From contig OX246747.1 of the NCBI GenBank assembly GCA_945910005.1, positions 9,254,525 through 9,318,524 on the forward strand: 64,000 nt of DNA. Direction: 5' to 3'. The notes beneath the pieces were generated by a model. That model was given only the letters and a program-made list of their open reading frames with translations, searched no databases and was not told where the DNA came from. The translations under genes and the position numbers were made by a program. This DNA is from Isoperla grammatica (taxonomy: Eukaryota > Arthropoda > Insecta > Plecoptera > Perlodidae). This document shows, in pieces, positions 51,601 to 61,295 of this stretch (its first letter is position 1; each line of letters opens with the position of its first letter).

Positions 51601-51940
51601 ACGAAACAACAAACTAAGAGAAATAAAAGACTCTGTAACTCCATGGCTTTCCTCCCAGCGCTCATGTCGCCGCGAGGAAGTTGTTTTAACTCGCATCCGA
51701 ATCGGTCACACCTATATTACTCAGAGCTATCTTCTAAAAAGTGAACCCCAACCAGTGTGTGATGCTTGTAATGTGACATTGACTGTCAAACACATAATTT
51801 TAGATTGTGCAAAGTATTTAGCCGAACGACAAAGATGTAAGGTAAAATCCACACTAATAGAAAACCTGTCAGATAAAACTGACGCAACCGACAACATTTT
51901 AAAGTTCCTTAAATCAATTAACCTTATAAACAAGATTTAA
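48675..51940 (+). pseudogene. I-clade LINE ORF2 (linker, RT, RNase H), degenerate
   Basis: Linker: LPVPWWNNECKEAIKSRR and KSKRQSWHTYVSSI. RT: TVPILKPGKPKEELSSYRPI (earlier frame), then from 49438 SGFRRGRSVVDHL, FFDLDKAYDTTW, GVPQGSVLSVILF and SLFVDDFAIFF (VDD instead of ADD). After a 381-bp SINE: RNase H with FTDGSRIED, FNAELFAIM, CTDSLSSLQ and WVPGHAGILGNEVADRCAKE, then a C-terminal Cys motif (CDACNVTLTVKHIILDC). Stops at 49435 and 51296 and frameshifts near 49050 and 49290 disable it. RT plus RNase H plus this C-terminus places it in the I/Nimb/Ingi group. The endonuclease is lost by 5' truncation. Confidence 0.87.
50534..50914 (+). mobile_element. Complete type A SINE nested in the LINE, with target-site duplication
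   Basis: ACCACTCGACCAG lies at 50521-50533 and 50915-50927. The 381-bp insert starts CCTGCCCAGGGACTGCC and ends ATCAATCAATC, which defines the full-length type A/T1 SINE. It splits the LINE between thumb and RNase H, so it is younger than the LINE. Confidence 0.95.
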
Positions 51941-51957
51941 ATAGGAAATAATATTAG

Positions 51958-52319
51958 ATGAAAAAAATATATTTTTTTAAAAACAACGCTTATATTTAAA
52001 TGCACTAAAAAGTAAAAAATAAATTTTCGCCCAACAAATTTTTGCCTCACTCGGAAAATAAAAGCGTTGGGCGCTTTCCCTGCATAAACAGCTGAATACT
52101 GCAATCTATTTCAATACCCAAAGCGCCCAACGCGAAAATAAAAGCGTTGGGCGCTTTGGGTATTGAAATAGATTGCAGTATTCAGCTGTTTATGCAGGGA
52201 AAGCGCCCAACGCTTTTATTTTCCGAGTGAGGCAAAAATTTGTTGGGCGAAAATTTATTTTTTACTTTTTAGTGCATTTAAATATAAGCGTTGTTTTTAA
52301 AAAAATATATTTTTTTCAT
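51958..52319. repeat. 362-bp near-perfect palindrome (176-bp arms, 10-nt loop)
   Basis: The arms meet around GAAAATAAAA at 52134-52143, flanked by GCGCCCAACGC and GCGTTGGGCGC. Arms look virtually identical by eye. AAAATAAAAGCGTTGGGCGC also occurs within each arm, so there is a nested repeat. It lies just after the LINE's last codon. Confidence 0.93.
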
Positions 52320-52329
52320 GTAACATTAT

Positions 52330-53440
52330 TTTATACTTTTTAGTCTTAAAGAATCTTGCAATCGAATATATATCGAATATCGATTAATTAATTTTGATGG
52401 CTTCATTGAATATTTAGTAAATATGACAATTGATTCATGTATTGTCATAAGAATACGTCTGTGTGAAAACTTCCAACTCGATTCGACGTTGGGAAGTGGG
52501 TGAAACATCGATTCCCATATAAAACATTAATTAATTAATTTTGATGAATAAATTGATTATTTAGTTAATATGACAATTGATTCGTGTATTGTCATTAAGA
52601 ACACGTCTGTGTGAAAACGTTTAACTCGATTTGACGTTGGGAAGTGGGTTAAACATCGATTCTCATATAAAACATCAATTAATTAATTATGATAAATTAA
52701 TTGATTATTTAGTTAATATGACAATTGATTCGTGTGAAATCATTAAGAATACGTCTGTGTAAAAACTTTCAACTCGATTTGACGTTGGAAAGTGGGTTAA
52801 ACATCGATTCCCATATAAAACATTAATTATTATGATGAATTAATTGATTATTTAGTTAATATGACAATTGATTCGTGTGAAGTCATTAAAAATACGTCTG
52901 TGTAAAAACTTTCAACTCGATTTGACGTTGGAAAGTGGGTTAAACATCGATTTTCATATAAAACATTAATTAATTAATTATGATGAATTAATTGACGATT
53001 TAGTAAACATGACAATTGATTCGTGTATTATCATTAGAAATACGACTGTGTGAAAACTTTTAATTCGATTTAACGTTGGAAAGTGGGTTAAACATCGATT
53101 TCCATATAAGACACGAATTAATTAATTATGATGAATTAATTGACAATTTAGTAAATATGACAGTTGATTCATGTATTGTCATTAGCAATACGTCTGTGTA
53201 CAAAATTTCAGCTTGATCGGACATTTAAAAGTAGGTGAAATATCGATTCAAAGATTCATCGATTTCCATGTAAAACATTAATTTATTAATTATGATGAAT
53301 TAATTGACAATTTAGTAAATATGACAGTTGATTCATGTATTGTCATCAGGAATACGTCTGTGTAAAAAAATTCAGTTTGATCGAACATCTAGAAGTAGGT
53401 GGAATATCGATTCAAAGATTTCGTCCAGACAAACAAGGCA
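52330..53440. repeat. Tandem repeat of about 147 bp, about seven copies
   Basis: ATATGACAATTGATTC anchors occur at 52421, 52568, 52716, 52859, 53007 and 53155, spaced 143-148 bp, plus a more diverged one at 53319 (164 bp). Each unit has ACGTCTGTGTGAAAAC and GTGGGTTAAACATCGATT. Confidence 0.9.
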
Positions 53441-53504
53441 AGTTAATATAAGCGTTGTAAAAATAGGCACTGATAACCCAGATGTTTTGTGCCTTTAAAC
53501 CACA

Positions 53505-53545
<41 letters not shown>

Positions 53546-53546
<1 letters not shown>

Positions 53547-53605
53547 TCAATTAGCCTCGTTGCAAAAATATGAGACGTTAAGCCCAAATATCAATCAATC
53601 AATCA
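53546..53605 (+). mobile_element. Type A SINE right end (completes 48408-48674)
   Basis: CTCAATTAGCCTCGTTGC, ATATGAGACGTTAAGCCC and AATATCAATCAATC continue the split SINE. Confidence 0.88.
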
Positions 53606-53659
53606 TGTAAATATTTCGCTGGTCCTGAACAGCCTGCTCTCTTAGAATTGTGAAAATCG

Positions 53660-53702
53660 GATCACTCTGGGCCTATTCTACCCCGGGCCGAGACGGGTCC
53701 CT
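53660..53702 (-). mobile_element. Type B SINE head fragment, inverted
   Basis: The minus strand reads GACCCGTCTCGGCCCGGGG and TAGAATAGGCCCAGAGTGAT. Only the head is present. Confidence 0.75.
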
Positions 53703-53705
53703 AAT

Positions 53706-54351
53706 GTGCAAAGAATGCTGACAACAGTTGAGCCCATAGTAAAGCCAAGAGTATCCTGTGTCTTCAGCGTCATCGCCCGAGTTTCGAATCACAAGACAGA
53801 CGCTGACTCGAGTGAAATCAACCCCAGGCCCCCCCTCCCCAGGTCAGTGTCACGCACCGGTCATTTGGATTTGACAACACACCCCTCACCCGAGTTACGT
53901 GTTTTGAGGTACGGTACTGTAGCTGACAAGGGTGAGTTATATTCATGTGGGATGAATGATCAAGGTCAGCTTGGCCTCGGTCACGTCAAAAAAGCCCACA
54001 CACCCGTCCTGGTTGCCGGTCTGCCGCCCATCATGAAAGTTGCTGCTTGTCTGCACACGGTGGTTCTTGCCGACGGCGGTGAGGTGTGGGTGTGTGGATA
54101 CAACAAGTTAGGCCGATTAGGACTTGGTCATACAAACCAGCAAACCTCATTCACTCGCGTGACCAACCTCCTCGAGGCCATCATTGACATATCGTGTGGC
54201 GGGTACCATACAGTTCTTGTCTCGGCCTATCGGGCACTCTTGATAACTGGGCGGAATAACGAAGGCCAGCTTAGTCTTGACTTAGCCGAAACCTTGTCCA
54301 GCTTCACGCGAGTATCGACGCCGTCATCAGCCGTGGCTGCCGTGTCCTGTG
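53706..54351 (+). pseudogene. RCC1-repeat gene fragment cut by an LTR
   Basis: Three RCC1-type blades are visible: GELYSCGMNDQGQLGLGH, GEVWVCGYNKLGRLGLGH and a third, LLITGRNNEGQLSLD, each followed by a hydrophobic strand and a 'CGGYHTVLV'-type segment. RCC1 propellers have seven blades, so less than half remains. The frame runs into the LTR end TGTTAGGATG at 54352. The part before 53925 has no RCC1 character and may be intron or unrelated DNA. Whether other blades lie elsewhere cannot be told. Confidence 0.8.
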
Positions 54352-54701
54352 TGTTAGGATGTTGGGCACAAAGTTGATTACACAAAGACAACTGAATTCA
54401 CTTGCGTTTATTAATAATATTTGATAAAAACAGATCTCAATTACACATTTTAAAAAACCACCATTACAGTTTCTCTCCACACGGCCTCCTCAGCGAATCA
54501 CAACAATTCCCAAGCCCACACCTTTCACCGCCCTCCATATAGTTCATAGTTAATTCAATAATGCAGTCGTTGTTGTTGTTAAATCTTACACTCGGCTGTC
54601 CTGAAGCATAAGTTGGCCTCAACTTGCGAATGTTTATTTGGAGTATGTAAGGTAATTTCAATGAACTTAATATTAAGCATTATGATCAAAATAGAAAGGC
54701 A
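54352..54701 (-). repeat. Putative LTR (3') of a Ty3-type element, about 350 bp
   Basis: On the minus strand it begins TGCC after a purine-rich AAGGAAAGAG, contains AATAAA, and ends CATCCTAACA, i.e. TG...CA. A related segment is at 57675-57790. It follows the pol C-terminus on the same strand. Confidence 0.65.
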
Positions 54702-54732
54702 CTACTCTTTCCTTGAAAATGACTAAATATCA

Positions 54733-55026
54733 CTAAACATAATCATCGTAACGTGATGGACGTTTTCTCTCCCTGGGATCTCTTCCCTGATGACTCGTAG
54801 ATGGAAGCGATAACTTGGCGCGACACGGACCATTAGTTGTCTCTTCCTCGTCCATGGCCTTCGGAACATCTACCTCGCAGCTATCAGACTTCGTTCTGCC
54901 TTCCTTGGTAACCAAAGAATCATCGACGACTGCGTCATGATTGGAGTCGACGTCTAGGTCGGTGGTAACCACTAAGTAGATCGAGTATGGTGAAAAGCCG
55001 TCCCTTCGACAATAGGGAACTTGCAC
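54733..55026 (-). pseudogene. C-terminal tail of a Ty3-type Pol
   Basis: A 97-aa minus-strand frame, acidic, ending RERKRPSRYDDYV. An 'RxxRxPxRYDDYV' ending is usual for the integrase end of gypsy-type Pol. It lies directly before the purine tract and LTR. The rest of integrase and RNase H between here and 57.4 kb is missing. Confidence 0.55.
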
Positions 55027-55269
55027 TTAACTTTCTAATGTGATTTTTAAAATCTGTACACGATATTAACTGATATTATGTCTTTACAATTTAAAAATTG
55101 AGTCATTCTACCCCTCAAAATAATAGTTTTAGCAGCGTACACTTTTTTGGCGCGAAAAAACGGCCGCCGCCATGATGAATCGCTAGTGACGTTACATGAT
55201 AGTAGTCTGCCGGTGTCGCGCAGTCGACTGCACGCGTTTGCCCACACCGCTCATCGAACATTGTGCACT

Positions 55270-56392
55270 ATGGAGACTAAAACATCTTCTGGCTCTTATA
55301 AGTGGTGCATAGTACCCATGTGTACTAACACAAGTGTAAAGACTCCAGAGAAGATATTTGTGTGAGTGCCAAAAAACAATAAACGACGAAGACAGTGGTT
55401 GGAAGCAGCGAGACGAGATAGTTTATATATGCATATTGTCACCTAGTTTTGCAACTAATGTATAACAGTACTTGCTGGCAAAGAACGTTGTAGGCTTATC
55501 AACAACAGCGCTCACAGCATGAACCTGTGTTAGATATGGCATTAGGAGTATGATATTATTTTCGTCCATTTAGCTTGAAGACGATATGTAGAGACCTGCG
55601 CGGGTCAGAAAAATGCTATTCGTAACCGGCCCGCAACCGCAAAGTTAAAACTCAACCCGCATCCGCAACCCGCATTTTAAAAAAATACCGATCCGCACCC
55701 GCACCCGCGCGATCAAAACCGCAACCGCACCCACAACCCGCTTTTTTGTCTATGTTTCTATATGTTCTACGTTGTTGTCGTTATTCCTTTTTATAGAGGG
55801 TAAAGGGGGATTTATCAAACAATAAGTAAGCTAACTTACTTAGTCTTGAATAGCAGTAATTTATCGAATATTATCTTAGGTGTAAACAATTCAATCATGT
55901 GTTCGTGTCCGGTCGACTTGACCTATATGGACTTGACATAAATCGTTGTTTACATCAAAAAGTACAGTTCTCAACATAAGTACGAGAAACGTAAAATCAA
56001 CAAATTCACGTTTAATTTTTAATTTGGACTTTTACCAACAACCCCGCACCCGCCCCGCACCCGCGAGGTCGGTAACCCGCACCTTCCCGCACCCGCAGCC
56101 GAAATTACTCTTTTTATCCGCAACCCGTCATGATTGAGCGGATGTCCGCGGATAGCCCGCGGATATCCGCGGATAGCAGGTCTCTAACGATATGGAGAAC
56201 TGGACGAGATATAATTTAATGGGTGGCCGACTAAAATGTAAAAACGACGTAATTCCCCATATATTCGATTGTCAAGGACGGAGATTTGCTTCTACTCCAA
56301 ACGAAAGGTCTGCAGTCAAGAATAGAAAAATTGCCAGCTCTGTTCAAGAGGCTATCAACGTGCACACAGCTGTGAACCAAGGTAATTCTAAG
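55270..56392 (+). pseudogene. THAP zinc-finger gene fragment, interrupted by a hAT element
   Basis: Exon 1: METKTSSGSYKWCIVPMCTN, KTPEKIFV, TGA, VPKNNKRRRQWLEAARRD. Exon 2 (from CTTGAAGACGATATG at about 55574, resuming at 56187): DDMENWTRYNLMGGRLKCKN and IPHIFDCQGRR, open to 56392. C-x2-4-C, the 'P' and W positions, and the later basic segment are those of THAP domains. One nonsense codon (TGA where Ser is usual) lies in exon 1. Exon 2 is split by a 598-bp element whose removal with one target copy restores the codons. A donor-like CAAG|GTAATT ends exon 2. Confidence 0.65.
55589..56186. mobile_element. 598-bp non-autonomous hAT element with 8-bp target duplication
   Basis: Termini TAGAGACCTGC...GCAGGTCTCTA (11-bp inverted repeats) are flanked by ACGATATG at 55581-55588 and 56187-56194. 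The 8-bp duplication and TAGAG-type end fit hAT. The interior is full of CCGCACCCGC-type subterminal motifs and has no transposase. Confidence 0.93.
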
Positions 56393-56399
56393 TAACATG

Positions 56400-57395
56400 T
56401 TAAAATGTAGGCCTACGTTGCAGGCAGCACTGGAACAATAACACAGTGTGCGTTTGGATATGAGAAGTTCTGGCCGTCGTAACCACATTTACTGACATGC
56501 CAACACCAGATGCCAACAATAAATTACAGATCGCAATAATTATTTGAAAACCGATATCAACATCGCATAGTTACATTTTTATTTTATTTTAAATTAGATA
56601 ATGAACTCAGTCTAGGGATTGGAAGGATAAACGTTCAAGCGTGTAGTGGTGGGTTAGAGGTTATTAAATTCGTCACAGGGTTAGCAACACTGTAATTCAA
56701 GCTTTAAATAAATAAAGAGGAATATAATAAAAATTTTGATTTAACATCTGCTTGATCCATAAACTAAATATTGTTTACATTCACAATGTTTTGTGTGGGC
56801 ATCTGTAGGGAGGGGGGAGGGGGAAGTGTCCATGACCCTCATTCATCCAAGCTCTCGAGTATCAACAAGACTTCAAGTGTCTTCTTTGCAGCTGTGAGGG
56901 AGTACAAGGTCAAGGGATCATTTAAGAAGTGTTGGTACTACTACTACTACTACTACTACCTGGCATTCTTCACACCCCGTAACTCCGCTCCAGTGAACTG
57001 ATCATTTCCCGCAAAGAAATTCGCCACCATAAAACCATCTATCTGCGGTAAATTTGTGCTGTTGGCCTTTGTAAAGCCTCCGTCTGTCATTTTAGTTCAT
57101 GCAATACGAGCTACTGATAACAACACGACGTTGGGCGTGAATGATCGCTCATCGTTCACTGAAACACAGCTGTAGCAGTCGCGCGCTCGCAGGCCAAACC
57201 ATCATACTGCGTCACAGAGGCCGCCGACCAATCAGCGCGCGTTTCTTCGCGGCAAGAGGAAATTCAAATAAATGTGATATTCAATTCATTATTAGACCCG
57301 TTCAATAATAATTTAAAAAAAAAACTTTTGCAAATGCAATTGTTGGACACCAGACTATAAAACTAAGTACTTGTTACACTAAAAAAAATCGTATG
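56400..57395. other. No gene seen
   Basis: Unique-looking AT-rich sequence with a (CTA)n run at 56937-56960. Confidence 0.4.
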
Positions 57396-57404
57396 CATGT
57401 TCCC

Positions 57405-57650
57405 TATTGTTTAAGCTGATCAACAATTCTTGGTAACGGAAATCGATCTTTAACTACTTGCTTGTTAAGTCTTCTATAGTCAATCACCAAGCGATGATCT
57501 CCATCTTTCTTTTTGACGAGAAGGACTGGGCTAGCATACGGAGAACGGGTCGGTGTAACCAGTCCTACTTCTTCCCACTTGTCGACTATTCCATCTAAAA
57601 TCTTCCAAACGTCTCCATTCGCAGAACGAGAGCGACGATGATGAGTATTA
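57405..57650 (-). pseudogene. Ty3-type reverse transcriptase N-terminal fragment
   Basis: Minus-strand frame: [40 protein letters not shown] and [17 protein letters not shown], the classic gypsy RT fingers. It continues the Pol of the gag-protease frame to its right but is separated from it by about 150 bp that include an LTR-like piece. Confidence 0.82.
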
Positions 57651-57674
57651 CTGACTGCCGGCCCCCGGCCATAA

Positions 57675-57790
57675 TGTTAGGATGTCGTACGAATTACACA
57701 AAGACTTTCACTCTTGTATTTATTGATTATATTGGTCAAAAACAGATCTCAATTACACATTTTAAACAACCACGAAAAGACACCATTGTC
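57675..57790 (-). repeat. LTR-like segment inside the Ty3-type pol remnant
   Basis: Shares AATTGAGATCTGTTTTTG, AATAAA and CATCCTAACA with the LTR at 54352-54701. It lies between the last Pol residues before RT and the RT fingers, so it entered by a later rearrangement. Confidence 0.6.
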
Positions 57791-57811
57791 GTCCCTTCCT
57801 TTCTTCGCCAG

Positions 57812-59468
57812 TCTGTTGATAGGGCTTTGATCTCACTGGGCGATTACCCTCAATTTCTTTAATCTCGAACTTAACGAGATCAGTGCATCCAATTTCTTTG
57901 AGTGATTTAGCAAATGCACGTCGATGAACGTTCACCATTGTTACAACTTTATCCTTGGTATCCTCTGAAATGGTTTCTCCGATATTGAGTTCTTCCTGAA
58001 GGATTGGCTCAAGCAACGACTCTGGAGTACCTTGCACATACAGTTGGTAGACTTCATCAGGCACATATGCATGACCAAACTGCTCCCCTTTTCTATATTC
58101 TATTTCACACGGAGAATTATTCTCTACAGGAACAATCGTTCGGCCTTCACGGAGTTGGAACAGTTTTTCTTGCTTCGAATCTTTATTCGCGAGTACGATA
58201 AGTTCGTCACCAGGACATTTTGTACTTACTTGTATGAAATTCATACTGTTCGGTGGTAGCTTCAAATCTTCAGTCACTTTCAAATTTATGGACACTGGTA
58301 TCAAGATATCCTTGAACGGACTTTCATCACGATACCCGAAAACAAGTTTATCGTCTACCCGGATATATGCTATATGCGGTAGTTCCGTTACCGTTCGACC
58401 AACCATCAGGTCTGCAGGTTGAGCTTGGTCGGGAACAACCAGTAATCGAACCCCCTCGAGGTGAATGTTGTCTATTCGTATTGCAACAGTGGCTTCGCCT
58501 ATAGCTTCTGTAGTCGAATCGCCAAACCCCTAAAGTTTTTCGGCGGTTGATTGAATCGTTAATTTGTTACGAATTGCTGCAGATGCTTTCATGGTACATG
58601 ATGAACTCCCCGTATCTATGAACGCGTTGTGTTCAAATCCGTTCACAGTAACTGACTTCATGAACTTATTCACGGTTGGTGTATTATCATGGCTTGCATC
58701 CACAGCCAGTACAGCTTTTGATGGATACGGTTTTGCTTTGGGGCAATTTGCCGTAGAATGACCCTCTTCTTTACACTCACCGCAAGTACGTGTACGTTTA
58801 GGTAATGGACAGTCCTTTGATATATGGCCATATTTGTAACAGTTGTAGCATTTGCGTCCATCGTTCCAGTTTTTACCGTTTGGCATTTTGGTTGCTGGGT
58901 TTTGCTTAAATTTGTCTTCGCTCATTTTAACATAAGATGTATCCTTGTTTTCAATTATAACTTCTAGCCCGTGAGTCGTTGAGGCTTGTGATACTTGACC
59001 TTGAGGTTTTCCACTTTGTAACAGTGTGCCCCCTGTTGATCTCCTGTTGGCTCTACCTAATTGTAATCGCTCGTACTCTCTTATATCGTTGAGGATGTGA
59101 TCGGTAGTATAATGTACTTTGCTCATAAGGAAATCGCCCATTGCAACGTAATTTAGACCTTCGATGACGTAGAATTTAGTTCGGTCTAACGGTAGTCTTA
59201 ATTTACCACAGAGTAGAATTTTATCATGAAAGTATTCATGTACGGATTCGTTGGGATTTCTCTCGCATTTCAGCATGTCGGTAGTGAGTTGTACGTGGTC
59301 TGGTTCGGCTCCGAATGTTGCTTTAAACTGATTTTCAAATTCAACCCATGAATCGAAAGTCCTATCCGGATTGTCAAACCAAGACAATGCTCCCTTCTTC
59401 AAATTAGCACGCGCCACTTGGAGTCTTACTTCGTCAGTAGTATGAATTGCAGTATACCGAGACAGCAA
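57812..59468 (-). pseudogene. Ty3-type Gag-protease (and RT leader), one in-frame stop
   Basis: From 59468: capsid-like region (KGALSWFDNPDRTFDSW, ENQFKATFG, VHEYFHDKILLC), two zinc knuckles (CYNCYKYGHISKDC and CGECKEEGHSTANC), protease with FIDTGSSSCTM, then TAG at about 58530, then in the same frame GFGDSTTEAIGEATV (flap region), a long spacer, and HRRAFAKSLKEIGCTDLV. The TAG falls within the protease, between active site and flap, so it is more likely a nonsense mutation than a programmed readthrough site. A TGGCGCCAGACC tract upstream (59486-59497) resembles a primer-binding site; no 5' LTR was found. Unspliced remnant. Confidence 0.85.
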
Positions 59469-59499
59469 TTAATTATGCTAATTAGGTCTGGCGCCAAAG

Positions 59500-60560
59500 T
59501 CTGACACGTGTGTAGTTTGACACGTGTGAACCCGTACACGTGTGTGCCTGTGCACGCATGCGTGTGAACATCTGCGTGTATTATCAGAGTGTGCGTGGTG
59601 ATGCGTTGCAGATATGAATTGATAATTAGGGTTGTTAGTGACTTTGTCGAATAAAAGAAAGATTACGTAAGATGTTGTGTGTGTGTGAATGGGGTACGCC
59701 TCGGAATGTGTTACTGGAGGCTATAACGATATTTTGCTAGTTGAAGAAATTAATGGTTATATGAGAGCAGAGTGCATTGCGTGCGGTGTTATATGTTGTA
59801 TGTAGATTTTTAATGACAACTGGTTTGATGGGTCTGCGGGTTTCTCGAGACGAAAAAAAAAAATGTACGTAAGATGACATGCGAGAGATTTTGTTTGGGT
59901 GTGCTTGTGTTGAAGTAAAAATAGTATGTAAGAGACACGTGAGAAATAGGGATCGTCTCCCACTCTACGAGAAGTTTTTTTTTTTTGTATGATAAAAATA
60001 ATTACTGTGAAGTGCACGTGCGTGTGAGCACCTGCGTTACTTATCAGAGTGTGCGTGGTGATGCGAGCAGAGTGCATTGCGTGCGGTGTTATATGTTGTA
60101 TGAAGATTTTTAATGACAACTGATTTGACGGGTCTGCGGGTTTCTCAAGACGAAACAAAAATTTACGTAAGATGACACGCGAGAGATGGCAGAGTGTGTG
60201 TGGTGATGCGTTTCAGATTTGAATTGATAATTAGGGTTGTTACTGACTTTGTCGAGTAAAAGATTACGTAAGATGTTGTGTGGGAATGAGGTACGCCTCG
60301 GTATGTGGATCAATTGTCACGCGAGGGTATACGGATATTTTGGTAGTTTATATGAGAGCAGAGTGCATTGCGTGCGGTGTTATATGTTGTGTGTAGATTT
60401 TTTAATGACAAGTGATTTGATGGGTCTGCGGGTTTCTCAAGATGACATGCGAGAGATGGTGGCCGTCTCCCGCTCGGTGTATGTGGATCAATTACCGTTC
60501 AAGGTTATAAGAGTATTTTGGTAATTAAAGAAATTATATGGTTATGAGAGGTGAGTGCAC
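59500..60560. repeat. GT-rich repeats of about 295-300 bp
   Basis: AGAGTGCATTGCGTGCGGTG occurs at about 59767, 60068 and 60358, followed each time by TGTAGATTTTTAATGAC and GGGTCTGCGGGTTTCTC. Other blocks (GATCGTCTCCCACTCTACG) recur out of register. No gene. Confidence 0.75.
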
Positions 60561-61290
60561 TGTTGGTGGGACTGTGTTGTATGTAGATTTATAATAAATA
60601 ACAGGTCCGTTGAAAATCATTAAGGCACGCCCTGATCTGTTTCGGTGTGCTTGTGTTGAAGTAAAAAATAGCACCTAAGATGACACGCGAGAAATAGGGA
60701 TCGTCTTCCACTCTACGCGATGTTTTTTTTTTTTTGTATGATAAAAAATAATCGCTGTGAAGACGGTGATGGGTGGGGGGTGAGTGGATGATGGCCGCCA
60801 TGGTATATGGGTCGACTGGAGGGTTTTTTCTCGTTTGTGGGCGTGAGGGAAACAAGAGTACGTCCGTGAGACCCTCCAGGTAGGAGGAGCCTCGTGGGGA
60901 TGGCTACCGTTGACGACAGAGTGGCGCCAATACAATGAATCTTTATTGTGTTATAAAATTGCAACACGTTAAAAGTGTGATTATCAATTATAAAAAAGTT
61001 CTTTCCCCGCATGACGGAATAGCAAATATAAGTCTGTAGGTATTCTTCTTCTTCTTACTATTACTATTAATATGAAGGGAAATCGGATGCAACTCTCAGA
61101 TTAATCCCCCACCACCGTCGAAATTGGTGATTTCCTATTGGCGTTAGTGATACTCTAATAAGGTAAAAAATCTTTACCCTATTGGTCAAACACGAAATAA
61201 GCCTACACTTTGTATTAAAACAAGGAAGGTTTATCCCTATTTAAAGCGGAGTCCGAGCGGCAAGGAATCACAGTTCTAAGAAGTGCTCTC
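60560..61290. other. Upstream region of the 61.3-kb gene
   Basis: A TTTAAAG-type TATA-like element lies about 60 bp before the ATG (near 61238). No other site can be supported. Confidence 0.35.
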
Positions 61291-61295
61291 ACAAG

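Larger units (their letters stand above)
48675..53545 (+). mobile_element. 5'-truncated I-clade LINE inserted into a SINE, with 13-bp target-site duplication
   Basis: CTCAATTAGCCTC is present at 48662-48674 and again at 53546-53558, and the interrupted SINE resumes with GTTGCAAAAATATGAGACG. Between them lie RT and RNase H remnants, a nested SINE, a palindrome, a tandem repeat, and the 3' end TTTTGTGCCTTTAAACCAC followed by (AAT)n. The nested items make it 4.87 kb. Confidence 0.9.

Noticed and set aside
58527..58533. Programmed gag-pol readthrough at TAG
   Set aside because: The stop lies inside the protease, between active site and flap, where readthrough signals are not expected; a nonsense mutation is simpler.
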